Origin: a bacterium
GTDB taxonomy: Bacteria > Patescibacteria > JAEDAM01 > Absconditabacterales > Absconditicoccaceae
Length of the DNA: 42,465 nt
NCBI GenBank assembly: GCA_030528665.1
Contig: JAUMYK010000004.1
Location: 1-42,465, forward strand
Direction of reading: 5' to 3'
Position numbers and translations under genes: made by a program. Below are positions 18,189-27,505 of the stretch, one piece after another. The notes below the pieces were generated by a model. It was not told the DNA's origin. It worked only from the letters and a program-made list of their open reading frames with translations, and made no database searches. Positions within the stretch are counted from its first letter, which is position 1, and the number at the start of each line of letters is the position of its first letter.

Positions 18189-20606
18189 ATGACTAAAACA
18201 GCAAATCATCATACTCCTGACCTTAATCAGGAAAACAGCATGTCCCATATTCCTCAAAATTCATTGCAGGAAAAACTTGCTCCTAATGCAAAGCTTGGAC
18301 TCTCAAAAGCACTTGCAGGCGTAGCCCTTGCAGGAAGTGTTGGAGTTCCAGCTCAGGCAGTAGCAAGTGAATGAGACAAGAGCGATACTACTGAAAAAGT
18401 AATTATGGCCCCAGAAAAAGCCAACTATTTTACCAATGCCTACAAAGTCACTGCTAAGGATATCAAACAAGCGGTAAGCGATACCCTCCAGGGGAAAAAA
18501 CTCACTGATCTCGAAAAGCAGATGGTAATCGAAGACTTCAAAAAAACGCTTAGCATCAATGCTGATACCCTCAATATCTGAGATGTCAGAGTAGGAGATC
18601 CTCACATACTGGATATATCAACAGGGAAAAAAATCACTGGAAATCAAGTCCCTAGCTCAGCAAAAGTTGCTCATGTTCAAGACTACTATCTCAAAACTAC
18701 TATGCATCCTCAAGCTGATCAGAAATATGCTGACATTCTCAAGAAAATGCAACTTAAACTCACACTCTCCAAACTTATGATGGACAATAGAATTGATCAA
18801 AAAGTCAATAGCTTTGGGGTAAGCAGTCTCAATAAGGACTACATGATCGGTTTGGATCCAACAAATCCCAATAAAATTAATGTAAATGCTTTGATGGTAT
18901 TTGATGTCAATGGAGTGAGTCATGAAGCCTCAAGATCAAAGGGTATTACTGTCATCTATGATAGAGAGACAACCAAAGAAAAGGTCAAAAATGCTATTGA
19001 GCAGCTCCCTTTTACGCTCAAATTTGATGCAAATGTACTAAAAAAGGGGATACCTGGCTATATGTCGCATATTGATCTCAATAAGCTCTTGAGACAAGGA
19101 CTCAAATGGAGTCAAGAAGCAATCCTAAGCGACAACCAAACTACAGACAATGACCTGCAAAACTGGACAAGAAAGCTGATGCTTGGTGCAGAAGAACTCG
19201 TAGATATTGGTGTGACCTATGATGATCAAAAAGTTGCAATCAAGATCAATACCCCTGAGGCAAAAGATGGAATCATTATGCATAAAGTACTCGGATTTGA
19301 TCTTGCATTCAAAATCATCACGCATGGTAATCAAGTAAAACTCGAAATTCCAAATGAGGGAAAAAATGGACTTGAAGCATTTAAAGAGCATGTGATTCTT
19401 GCCTTTACACAGCTCTGGGACAAAATCAATGCAACAGACTTTGGTGATGAAAAACAATATCCTAACCTTAAAAAAGTCCCTACAAAAGAAGGAAATCTGA
19501 TGGGATATAAAGTATCTCCTCGTATCACAACCATTTCTCTCTATCCTGTTGTTGCATTTAATATCAACTTTGGAAGTACAGAACAACCATTTAATGTGAT
19601 CTGTGTTATGGAACAAAGAGATGGTCAAAGCTTAGAACTCAAATTTATTGATGAATTTGGAAGAACGCGTGAAAGTAATACCATCCAAAAAGATGCAAAA
19701 TCTTCACTCTCAATGGGGACTGCTGATGGAGGCTTCAAAATTGGAGAATTTAGAGGGACTGATCAACCCTATACTGGTATCAATTACGAAGGTCCAAAAG
19801 CTGGACTTCTCTCAAAAGCCCTCAAAACCTATAACCCCTCTACTCGAGAACTTGTACATAGGGACCCAAAGACTCTTAAAACACTTGCAAGAATGAAAAC
19901 AGAGGTAAGCGATCAAGGAACAAGTAAGGCTAAAGAAGTAGGATACCGCTATGATAGCAAAAACAAGACCGTACAAGTAACATCTGATCATTTTAGTCAT
20001 GTCTTGCACTTTGCTCAAGGACACAATGAACCTTCTGTACTTGAGAAGGGAGTGGCTCTTGGTATCTCTGAAACTCAGATCTCAGCTAAATTTAAAGAAC
20101 TCTTTGACAAAACCTTTGAGGGTAAAAATCAACTGCCAGGAATCATCGTAGATGGTCGCTATGCTACCGTAGATACTAAAAATGATGATAAGACTACTAT
20201 CGTTAAAGAACATTTGCCTGATGAAGTACTTGCAATTATCACTGCACTCCACAACTATCTTGATGGGGTTGCGAAGCTTCATACTATGAAAGTAGAAGTC
20301 TCTGTCGATGGAAGAGGAAAAAGTGGAAAGGAGAACAGAAATGTGTTTGCATCCATCGCTGGAGAACAAGGAGTTGGAAAAACACCTGTGAAAGGTATTG
20401 ATACTTTTGACCATAGTCAAAAACTTAATCCTGCTATCTATACCTTGATTACTGGGAAGGGGAACAAAGCGGAGATCGACTTTAATATCAGAAACAATAG
20501 TGATGTCCTCCTCATAAGCGATAAAGTAGATATGGATGGAACCGAATATACCCTCAAATATGATAGCAGAAATAACACCCTCTATCTCATCCCTCCAAAA
20601 AAATAA
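18189..20606 (+). CDS. Large exported protein of unknown family
   Basis: 805 residues. A polar N-terminal stretch of about 38 residues precedes a hydrophobic signal-like segment (LSKALAGVALAGSVGVPAQA) with an AQA cleavage site, so export with a long n-region is likely. The mature part is hydrophilic, rich in Lys, Asn and Asp, with alternating strands and helices and no transmembrane helix; cysteine is nearly absent. No catalytic motif or known repeat is recognised. TGA at 18372 and 18579 are glycine; the remaining 675 codons have none. A near-consensus promoter, the only canonical Shine-Dalgarno and a strong terminator suggest high monocistronic expression, as for a surface or structural protein. 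A gene-poor repeat region lies upstream. Confidence 0.8.
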
Positions 20607-20631
20607 GCTATAAATCTGCCCCTTCAAAACA

Positions 20632-20656
20632 AGTCTCCTCAAAAAGGAGGCTTTTT
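20632..20656 (+). terminator. Terminator of the 805-residue protein gene
   Basis: AGTCTCCT (20632-20639) pairs with AGGAGGCT (20645-20652, one G-U pair), then TTTTT. Confidence 0.9.
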
Positions 20657-20715
20657 GCGTTGTAGGGGGAATCGGTATAATAGCGTTTTCAAGATTTAAT
20701 AGGTATCATTTTCCC

Positions 20716-20743
20716 TTGTAATTCTAGCGTATAATCCTATTCT
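20716..20743 (+). promoter_or_regulatory. Promoter region of the VOC gene
   Basis: TTGTAA (20716-20721), 16 bp, TATTCT (20738-20743). A perfect TATAAT at 20730-20735 is an alternative -10 but has no good -35. The TCAG/T-tract element follows at 20747-20766. Confidence 0.5.
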
Positions 20744-20771
20744 AAATCAGATTTATTTTCTTTTTTATAGT

Positions 20772-21185
20772 ATGAAAACACCTAGTATTTACCTCAATTT
20801 TGATGGCAACTGTAAAGCTGCATTTCACTTTTATCAATCAGTATTTGGTAAGGAAATTAGCCTTATGGAAACCTTTGGAAATGCCGAAAACAATCCTATG
20901 GGAGTTGCTGAAGAGGAACAAGAACTGATCATGTATACAGAACTTAATATTGCTGGAATCAAGCTTTGTGGCTCGGATTTTGTACCATCGCTTGGACAGC
21001 ATCTAGTCAAGGGAAACGCCAACTATATTGTATTGAATGCTGAATCACCTGCAGAAGCTGACACCCTCTTTGCAAAGCTCGCTGTAAACGGCACGATTGA
21101 AATGCCAATGAGCCAAGAATTTTTCGGATATTGTGGCAGCTTTGAGGATCAATTTGGAGTAAGATGGATGATCATTGCTGAATAA
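20772..21185 (+). CDS. VOC-superfamily protein (PhnB-like)
   Basis: 137 residues, the usual size of the PhnB-like subgroup. It begins with YLNFDGNCKAAFHFYQSVFG, and continues with GIKLCGSD and FFGYCGSFEDQFGVRWMI, the typical two paired beta-alpha-beta-beta-beta modules. Members include metal-dependent isomerases, dioxygenases and resistance proteins; many PhnB-like members have no assigned activity. It contains no UGA. It is monocistronic. Confidence 0.88.
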   Translation: MKTPSIYLNFDGNCKAAFHFYQSVFGKEISLMETFGNAENNPMGVAEEEQELIMYTELNIAGIKLCGSDFVPSLGQHLVKGNANYIVLNAESPAEADTLFAKLAVNGTIEMPMSQEFFGYCGSFEDQFGVRWMIIAE

Positions 21186-21233
21186 TAAATAATCAGCTCC
21201 TCTCACTTCCCCTCATCAAAAATTCAATAAAAC

Positions 21234-21259
21234 AAAAAGGCAACGCATACAGCGAAGCC
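21234..21259 (-). terminator. Possible minus-strand terminator
   Basis: GGC-TT-CGC, loop TGTAT, GCG-TT-GCC, then TTTTTG on the minus strand. It implies minus-strand transcription across this interval. On the plus strand it lacks a T run. Confidence 0.5.
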
Positions 21260-21292
21260 CTCTTGGTAACATATAAAGTATCTCAGCAACCT

Positions 21293-21550
21293 TTAGCAAT
21301 CTAAAAGTCCATAGGCATTTATTCATCAAGACAGGGATTGGAATTGAAGGTCAGATTTTTTGTTTTTGTTTTTGGTCTTGATATAATATGAATAATTGCT
21401 ATGCAAAGGCTGATACTTTAGTCCTAAGCTCTTTTGCCTTAGTGACATCTTAAGTATATTGAGAAGCGAAGGAAAAAGCAAATTTTTGAGCATCTTTTTG
21501 TAAAAAGGAGGAAAAAGAGTTTGAAAACTGACTTTATCACATCTTCCCAT
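21293..21550 (-). CDS. Possible small unknown protein (low confidence)
   Basis: Open for 85 residues from ATG 21550 to TAA 21293 when two tandem TGA (21326, 21323) are read as glycine. It ends about 33 nt before a minus-strand hairpin terminator, the main reason to list it. The composition is Lys- and Leu-rich with no signal peptide or known motif, no clear promoter lies upstream on that strand, and the frame overlaps a plus-strand promoter. It could equally be non-coding. Confidence 0.2.
21360..21387 (+). promoter_or_regulatory. Promoter without an evident gene
   Basis: TTGTTT (21360-21365), 16 bp, perfect TATAAT (21382-21387). The expected start near 21394 leads into about 290 bp with no convincing plus-strand frame. 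Confidence 0.5.
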
Positions 21551-21683
21551 TGTGTTCAACAGCTCATTTTTCAAAGCTTTTCTAATAGAGTGCTGTTCGT
21601 ATCAAGTGGCTCGTATTTACAAAATAGAAAACAGTAATCAGCTCTCTGCATCTTTCTAATGCAATCTTACCTCTTTTTTTCTC

Positions 21684-21711
21684 TTGACTTTGTTTATCAT
21701 TTTCATATAAC
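21684..21711 (+). promoter_or_regulatory. Promoter of the ZIP transporter
   Basis: TTGACT (21684-21689), 16 bp, TATAAC (21706-21711). Confidence 0.75.
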
Positions 21712-21758
21712 AACCACACAAGTAAAATAAAGTTTTTAATTTTAACAAAAAAAAATCT

Positions 21759-22547
21759 ATGGAAACACAATTTTTATGTTTAGTAGTTGCTCTTGGGATA
21801 ATATCCCTTCTTCCACCGCTTCTCTCCTACTGGGGATATAAAATACCAGTAATGAAAAGCCTGAAAGTCTACTTTATCGCGCTCTCTATCGGAGTGATGC
21901 TGGGAATGGTCTTTTTACACCTTATCCCAGAAGCTGTAGCACATAATCACGGTATGGAGCTCTCCACTATCGGTCTGATTATGCTGGGGTCACTCTTAGC
22001 GGTGTGGCTGATTGAGATGCTTGTCCACTATGGACAGCATCAAAAAGCAAAAACTGCCAACTGTCCGCATACCTTTACCACTATGGTACTAGTCGGCGAT
22101 GTCATCCACAATTTTATGGATGGACTGCTGCTCGGGGCAAGCTTTTTGGCTGGGATTCCGACTGGGGTCAACGCGGCTATTGCGATGTTTGCACATGAGG
22201 TTCCTCAAGAACTTGGAGCCTACGCTACCCTGCTCCACGGAGGATATGATCGCAAAAAAGCTTTTAAAGCCAAAATTTGGACTGCTTTAGCGATTGTTCC
22301 ATCTGCGATGTTGGTCTTTTGGGTCGGAGGGCATTTCTTCCACGAGTTGGAAGTACTGTTGGTGCCAGTGACTGCGGGTGCATTCCTCTATATTTCATTA
22401 GTGGATTTGCTCCCTGAGGTCTTGAAAAAATATCAACACAATCTCAGGTCAATCATCCTCTGCTTGATAGCGGTACTGATTGGAGTTGCTATTGTGATGT
22501 TACTTGAGTATCTCGGAGGACACTCGCACGGTGGTCATCACCATTAA
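21759..22547 (+). CDS. ZIP-family divalent metal transporter
   Basis: 262 residues with about eight hydrophobic helices. The metal-binding signatures of TM4 and TM5 are intact: DVIHNFMDGLLLG and AMFAHEVPQELGAYA. TM2 has FLHLIPEAVAH. Histidine-rich segments lie in the first loop and at the C-terminus (GGHSHGGHHH), as expected for zinc, iron or manganese import. It contains no UGA and has its own promoter and terminator. The ATG at 21759 follows an A-rich leader with no Shine-Dalgarno. Confidence 0.93.
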   Translation: METQFLCLVVALGIISLLPPLLSYWGYKIPVMKSLKVYFIALSIGVMLGMVFLHLIPEAVAHNHGMELSTIGLIMLGSLLAVWLIEMLVHYGQHQKAKTANCPHTFTTMVLVGDVIHNFMDGLLLGASFLAGIPTGVNAAIAMFAHEVPQELGAYATLLHGGYDRKKAFKAKIWTALAIVPSAMLVFWVGGHFFHELEVLLVPVTAGAFLYISLVDLLPEVLKKYQHNLRSIILCLIAVLIGVAIVMLLEYLGGHSHGGHHH

Positions 22548-22558
22548 AAAAAAATAGA

Positions 22559-22585
22559 AGCCTGAAATAACTGTTCAGGTTTTTC
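22559..22585 (+). terminator. Terminator of the ZIP transporter gene
   Basis: CCTGAA (22561-22566) pairs with TTCAGG (22574-22579), then a T run. Confidence 0.8.
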
Positions 22586-22608
22586 TTTTTTCTTAAAACA
22601 TTTTTGAG

Positions 22609-22630
22609 AATTGACAATCTGCTCTTGCCA
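22609..22630. repeat. 22-bp exact copy of the 3' end of the glycosyltransferase gene
   Basis: AATTGACAATCTGCTCTTGC plus two further bases occurs here and again inside the coding sequence at 22768-22789, 159 bp apart in the same orientation. The frame here encodes WQEQIVN on the minus strand, the same as in the gene, so this looks like the leftover end of a duplicated copy. Confidence 0.7.
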
Positions 22631-22717
22631 AAGTAAGAGTAAACTGATATGCACTCTCCTTTTTAATACCAATCAAGTACAAATGAAGGTCAGATCGTCC
22701 TGCACTATTGTATCCAA

Positions 22718-23575
22718 CTATCCTCTGATATTAAGCCACGCTTTGCATCGAGAACGAGCCTTGACCCAATTGACAATCTGCTCTTGCCAGAGGAGCGGCA
22801 AACAAGCAAAACACCTCAATGCAAGTGCTTTCAAAAAATTGGGATAGTGGTATCTGTATTTTCGAGCAAGCTTGATAAGTTTCCAGTTGATCAGTAGTTT
22901 GGCTTTGAATGTAGTATGCCCAGCGGTGATGGAATGGGGATTATGATGAGTATAGATAATCATTGGTGCTTCCAGATTGGCGAATTTATACTGTGTACCA
23001 ATTCTCAGTCGCAACTCTCTATCCTCAAATCCATCGCAGGCAGGATGGTAGTAGCCGAGATTTTCGAGTACCGATTTTCTGATAAGGACACTAGAATGAT
23101 GAAAGGGACAATTATACAGGATTTCTTGCCTAATCTCCTCATCACTGAGCGGTACCCACCACATTTGCTCTGTCCCATCGGAAAAACGATGGACTGCCCT
23201 TGTTCCAACTACTGCATAATCTGTGTGTGGATCCGATGCTAAAAATTGAATTTGTTTTTGAAGTTTATCAGGATCACTCCAAAGATCATCATCGTCAATT
23301 CTTGCAATATAGGATGCCTCACTCGCACGAATTCCAGCATTGAGACTGGCTATAAGTCCGAGATTTTTCCCATTATTGAGGATGCGGATTCTTGAGTCAA
23401 GAAGCGGATACTCTTGGAGGAATGGTGAAACTTCAGCCTCAGGACTATCATCAATCAAAATCAGCTCCCAATCCTCAAAACTTTGCATCAAAACAGACTC
23501 AATCGCGAGCTTGAGCAATACTGGATCAGAGCGATAGCTAGGCAAGAGGATAGAAATGAGTGCGTTGCTTGCCAT
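22718..23575 (-). CDS. Family 2 glycosyltransferase
   Basis: 285 residues, a GT-A fold. It starts ISILLPSYRSDPVLLKLAIES, has ILIDDSPE, the nucleotide-sugar metal site IARIDDDDLW, and a later FEDRELRLRIG segment at the base position. No membrane segment is apparent, so it acts at the cytoplasmic face. ATG at 23575 is chosen over a TTG three codons upstream. It is 27 nt downstream of the flippase on the same strand, and its leader has GTCAGCTTTTATTCTTTTTT. It contains no UGA. The sugar is unknown. Confidence 0.92.
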   Translation of the reverse strand: MASNALISILLPSYRSDPVLLKLAIESVLMQSFEDWELILIDDSPEAEVSPFLQEYPLLDSRIRILNNGKNLGLIASLNAGIRASEASYIARIDDDDLWSDPDKLQKQIQFLASDPHTDYAVVGTRAVHRFSDGTEQMWWVPLSDEEIRQEILYNCPFHHSSVLIRKSVLENLGYYHPACDGFEDRELRLRIGTQYKFANLEAPMIIYTHHNPHSITAGHTTFKAKLLINWKLIKLARKYRYHYPNFLKALALRCFACLPLLWQEQIVNWVKARSRCKAWLNIRG

Positions 23576-23602
23576 AGAGATCAAAAAAAGAATAAAAGCT
23601 GA

Positions 23603-25141
23603 CTAGTGTTGTGCGTTTTTCAAAGTTTTTGCAAGTCCACGGAGCGATGATCGATTACCTATGATGAGCAGGAGATAAAAGGCTCCTCCTACTCCCAGCA
23701 AAAGTAGCAAAGTTCCTCATCTCCCAGCTTCCACAAAGCCAAGCCAAGGCTTCAAGTACCAAAGTCCACTTCCTAGACTCAGACACAAAAGAGTATTTTT
23801 GATCATGAGGGAGGAGGTAATCGTGATAGTAAAACGACTTGCAATCTCGTTCCAGCTCAGCCACCAATTGCTGAGCAATCCCGCTCCAAATCCGAGTACT
23901 GCACCATAGATCCCCCACCACCATAGTCCTAGGAGTGTGCAGACAAGTGAGATTATCACTGATATTGAGAGTATTTTCACTCTTTGTTTGACTTTGCCAA
24001 GCCCTCACAAAATTGCAAAATTGAACTGTCCTAGTATCCACGCTCCCAAACATCCTACTCCTCGACGCAACATTTCTCAGGAAAAGAGGTAGCTTTCTCC
24101 ATAGAGTGTAGTTGCGATCTCAGCTCAAAATACGATTAAAAGCGTTGAGAGGCTGAGTGCAAAAATCACTAAATAGCTCGTAAACATTCAAATAAAAGTC
24201 TGAATTTTTTCTTTTTCTTTTTTTTCAATATGTTCGCTGATGAGTGGCATAATCAAACTCATAATCGGAGCAATTACCAAGCCACCCATTCCAAACAAAC
24301 TCAGAAAATTAGCATAATACCCAGCCGCTTCCGCTCCTAAAAAGTACAATACCAACTGCTGAATCATTTGCCCAAAAAGCGTACCAACATTGATCCCAAT
24401 AAACGCCCACAAAGCATAATTGCGGTACTTCTTGAGCATCGCCTTATCTCGTTCAAATTTTCCCTGCATCAATGCCTGATGATACTTGCGACGATAGAGG
24501 ATAAAGGCGACTATCAGCCCCATCCCGAGTCCAATCAGCCATCCCATACTATATCGTTCGAGACTTGCTTTTCCACTCAAAAAACAAAAGGTTGAAAATC
24601 AGACTATTGACCAAATTTTGACAAATTCCACGAGCTGATAATCAAAAGTCTTTTGAAATGCGATAAAAATCGTTTGAAATGTCTGAAAGAGATTGATCCC
24701 CAAAAAATAGAGACAAAAATATTTCAAAATACTCGCCGCACTAGGATGCTGAAAATAATGCAAGGCAAGCCATTCACTCCCAAATCGCAATCCTCCAATC
24801 AGGAGCAATGCACTACAGAGCTGGACAAGCAGGCTGAGATAAATCGTGGTCTTGATAGCGTTATACTGCTTTTTGATCCAAAATTTTGGCAAAAAATACT
24901 GTAGACTTTCCGTCAATCCGAGGTCATTGTAGCCATTCAGAAATCCTACCAAGCCAATAATACTATACAAAATCCCTACATCCGCCACCAAAATCTCAGG
25001 AGAATTGGTTACCAAAAATCTGATCAAATAGCCTCCTGGTGCGATCAAATAGCCAAAAAAATAAAGCCAAAATCCTTTTTTGATAAGTTTTTGACTGAGA
25101 TGTTCATGTTGGAGAAGATCAGATTTTTTTCTGTTTTTCAT
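23603..25141 (-). CDS. Polysaccharide flippase (Wzx/MATE-like)
   Basis: 512 residues with about 12 to 14 hydrophobic segments and few charged residues in them. The N-terminal GFWLYFFGYLIAPGGYLIRFLV segment and the overall pattern fit the oligosaccharidyl-lipid flippase group. TGA codons at 24599, 24188, 24125, 24077, 24005 and 23717 are glycine; without them it would appear as at least four fragments. It starts 5 nt after the RhuM-Fic stop codon and precedes the GT2 gene, consistent with an operon. It probably flips a lipid-linked repeat unit for the surface glycan. The antisense of its first codons contains a TCAG/T-tract motif. Confidence 0.85.
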
Positions 25142-25146
25142 CGGTC

Positions 25147-26142
25147 TTAGTAGAGGAGATTCAAAACAAGTTTTATCATTAGGTCTTTGTCTTTAGGATT
25201 GCTTTGTGCGATCAAAAGTGTAATCGCAACCAATGCTCTCTCATTGATCTTTCTCTCTCATTGCTCATCAAAGAGAAGCTGATTTTTTGCTAAAAAGAGG
25301 ATAAAAAGGAAAGCTCAACTTCTTTTATTTCCATCACTAAAAGGATGATTTTTGATGATAAAGTAGAGAAGATGGGAAGCTTTTTCTTCGAGACTCGGAT
25401 AAAGCTCCACGCCATCAAAAGTTTGATAAATATTTCCAAAAATCCCCTCCAAAACCTCTTTCTCACGAGGCTGCGCAAAAAGCTCAGTCGCTTCCTGTTT
25501 TGAGAGGAGATCTTGCTTGAGTTCTGAGAGTGCAAGATAGGCTTCTTGTGCCTGAAGTTTATAATGCAACGTGGTAGTTGATCCCTTGGCAGGGAGAGTA
25601 TCGCTATCATATTTGTGCAAGAGGACTCGAGAATTAGTGTATTTGGTGATGATGTCCAAGAGCCCCAAAGCCTCATCTCAACTCATAGGAAGTTGTTCAA
25701 TAGTTTTTCTAAAGACCTGAAGCGTATTTTCAAGTTCTTTGATGCCTTTTTCTTGGAGTCTCTTTTGGTTGAGTGCATAGCCATTGAGGAGATAGTTTTT
25801 CAAGATTCAAGTAGACCATTTCCTAAATTCTGTAGCTTGTTTTGAGTTTACACGATAGCCAACAGAAATAATGGCATCAAGGTTGAAATATTCGATTTGT
25901 CTTTTGATAGTTCTTTTTCATTCAGTTTGAACTGTTTCCATTTTGGAAACAGTTGAACTTTTTTCTAGTTCTCAACTTGTAAAAATATTTTTCAAATGTT
26001 TGGAAATTACGGCTTTTTGTACTCAAAAAAGCTGTGCAATTTGATTGAGATTGCCCCAAAGTGTTTCATTGCTGATATCTCAGATAAATTGAAGTTCTCA
26101 ATTGGCACCTTGATAGATTTGCATTTGGCTGTCTTTGAGCAT
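25147..26142 (-). CDS. RhuM-type DNA-binding domain fused to a Fic/Doc domain
   Basis: 331 residues. The N-terminal two thirds match virulence-associated RhuM: IYQGANGELQF, LWGNLNQIAQLFGVQKAVISKHLKN (helix-turn-helix-like), RQIEYFNLDAIISVGYRVNS and FRKWSTGILKNYLLNGY. The C-terminal third has a complete Fic motif HPFSDGNKRSGAF. Nine UGA codons (26098, 26080, 26023, 25972, 25918, 25807, 25678, 25315, 25258) read as glycine, the highest density here; the one at 25315 is the Gly of NKRSG. Fic domains AMPylate or phosphorylate targets; with the RhuM half this resembles defence or toxin modules. No antitoxin is adjacent. It sits between pheS and the flippase. Confidence 0.85.
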
Positions 26143-26206
26143 AGTTTTGAGGAAGAGTATAAAGAAAGAGTGTATATTTGATAACAGCGTTACGAGAAAA
26201 AGCTGA

Positions 26207-27235
26207 TTACCAGCTTCTCACAAATCTCAAATCTCCATTGGTAAAGAGCCTAATATCTTTGATGCCATATCTCACAGCTACCAAACGATTGATCCCCATC
26301 CCAAAGGCAAACCCAGTCCATCACTCATCAGGATTGATACCAGCTTCCCTGAGGACATTGGGATGAATCATTCCTGCTCCTAAAATTTCCATCCATTTTG
26401 ACATCTCCTTTTGCCCTGTTTTTGGATTGAGATATTCATACCTCGTATCGATTTCAAAACCTGGCTCGACAAAAGGAAAAAAACCTGGTCTCATTCTGAT
26501 TTCAACCTTTTTTTGAAGAGCAGTTGAAAGAAAATCCTTGATAATTGCCTTGAAATGCCCGATGCTGACATTTTTGTCGATATACATCCCCTCAAACTGA
26601 TAAAACATCGTATCGTGGGTGGCATCCACATTTTCAAATCTATAGACTTTACCTGGCAATACCGCCTTGACAGGAATCCCATATTTTTTGATCACATAAT
26701 TTTGAGCAGAGGAGGTATGTGTTCTCAATACATAGTTCTCACCTCTTGTATCTTTTTCGCTCAGATAGATTGTATCATGCATCTCAGTCGCAGGATGAGA
26801 GACTGGGATATTCACCGCTTCAAAATTCTCAAATTTACTCACAGCATCACGTCCGCTTTCTACGATAAACCCCATACTGTGTGCAATATCTTCGAGCTCT
26901 CTCCTCACTCTCGTCAAGAGCGAAAAATGTCCCTGCTCGAGCTCAATCCCAGGCAAACTAATATCCACCAAATCCTGCTCAAGTTGCTTGTTGATCTCTG
27001 CGGTTTTGAGCTGGTCAAAGCGTGCTTGATAAGCATCTTGGAGCGCAGTTCTCAGGCTTGAAAGCTGTCCTCCTTGGATTTTCTTTTCTTCTGGACTGAG
27101 GTTTGCGAGTGCTTTCAAGGATTGCGTCAGACTTCCCTTTTTTCCCAATACCTCTTGAAACCACAGTTCCAATCCCTCTAAATTCTCATCCTGCTGAATG
27201 CGAGCCAGTTCCTGATCCAAATTGAGCATCTCCAT
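26207..27235 (-). CDS. pheS: Phenylalanyl-tRNA synthetase alpha chain
   Basis: 342 residues, normal length. An N-terminal coiled-coil ([12 protein letters not shown]...) for tRNA binding is followed by the class II core: motif 1 [12 protein letters not shown], motif 2 [21 protein letters not shown], and motif 3 [18 protein letters not shown]. One TGA (26328) is the glycine of DEGWTGFAFG. It charges tRNA-Phe as an alpha2beta2 enzyme, but pheT is not adjacent here. The promoter (27267-27294) is good and the leader has a TCAG plus T-tract element. It may drive the downstream RhuM-Fic gene too. Confidence 0.95.
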
Positions 27236-27266
27236 ACCAAAAAAAAGAATAAAAAAACTGACTTCA

Positions 27267-27294
27267 AGTGTAGCGTTCTACCCTCCCTTTGCAA
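27267..27294 (-). promoter_or_regulatory. Promoter of pheS
   Basis: TTGCAA (27289-27294), 16 bp, TACACT (27267-27272), with AACGC before the -10 as in the dnaN promoter. Confidence 0.7.
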
Positions 27295-27452
27295 GCAATT
27301 TTTTATATGTGGGGAAAGAGTAGCGTTTTTCATACTGCTGTAGAAAAGAAGGTAGTGCATATTATTTCTCACAATAAAGAAAACAATGCAAATTTTCCCT
27401 CTTATTTCTGAGTCTGAGGAATGAGAACAAGATTTTCCAGTTTTTATCTAAC

Positions 27453-27475
27453 AAAAAAAGGAAGCATCTGACTTC
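27453..27475 (-). terminator. Weak terminator after the second GT2 gene
   Basis: Minus-strand GAAGT pairs with GCTTC (one G-U pair) and is followed by CTTTTTTT. Confidence 0.45.
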
Positions 27476-27505
27476 AAACTTTTTTTACCTCTTTCCTAAG
27501 ATGTG

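Larger units (their letters stand above)
21186..21758. other. Gene-poor intergenic stretch with regulatory signals
   Basis: The stretch has a minus-strand terminator (21234-21259), a possible minus-strand 85-codon frame (21293-21550), a plus-strand promoter with a perfect -10 (21360-21387) not followed by a recognisable gene, and the promoter of the ZIP transporter (21684-21711). A small RNA on either strand is possible. Confidence 0.6.
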
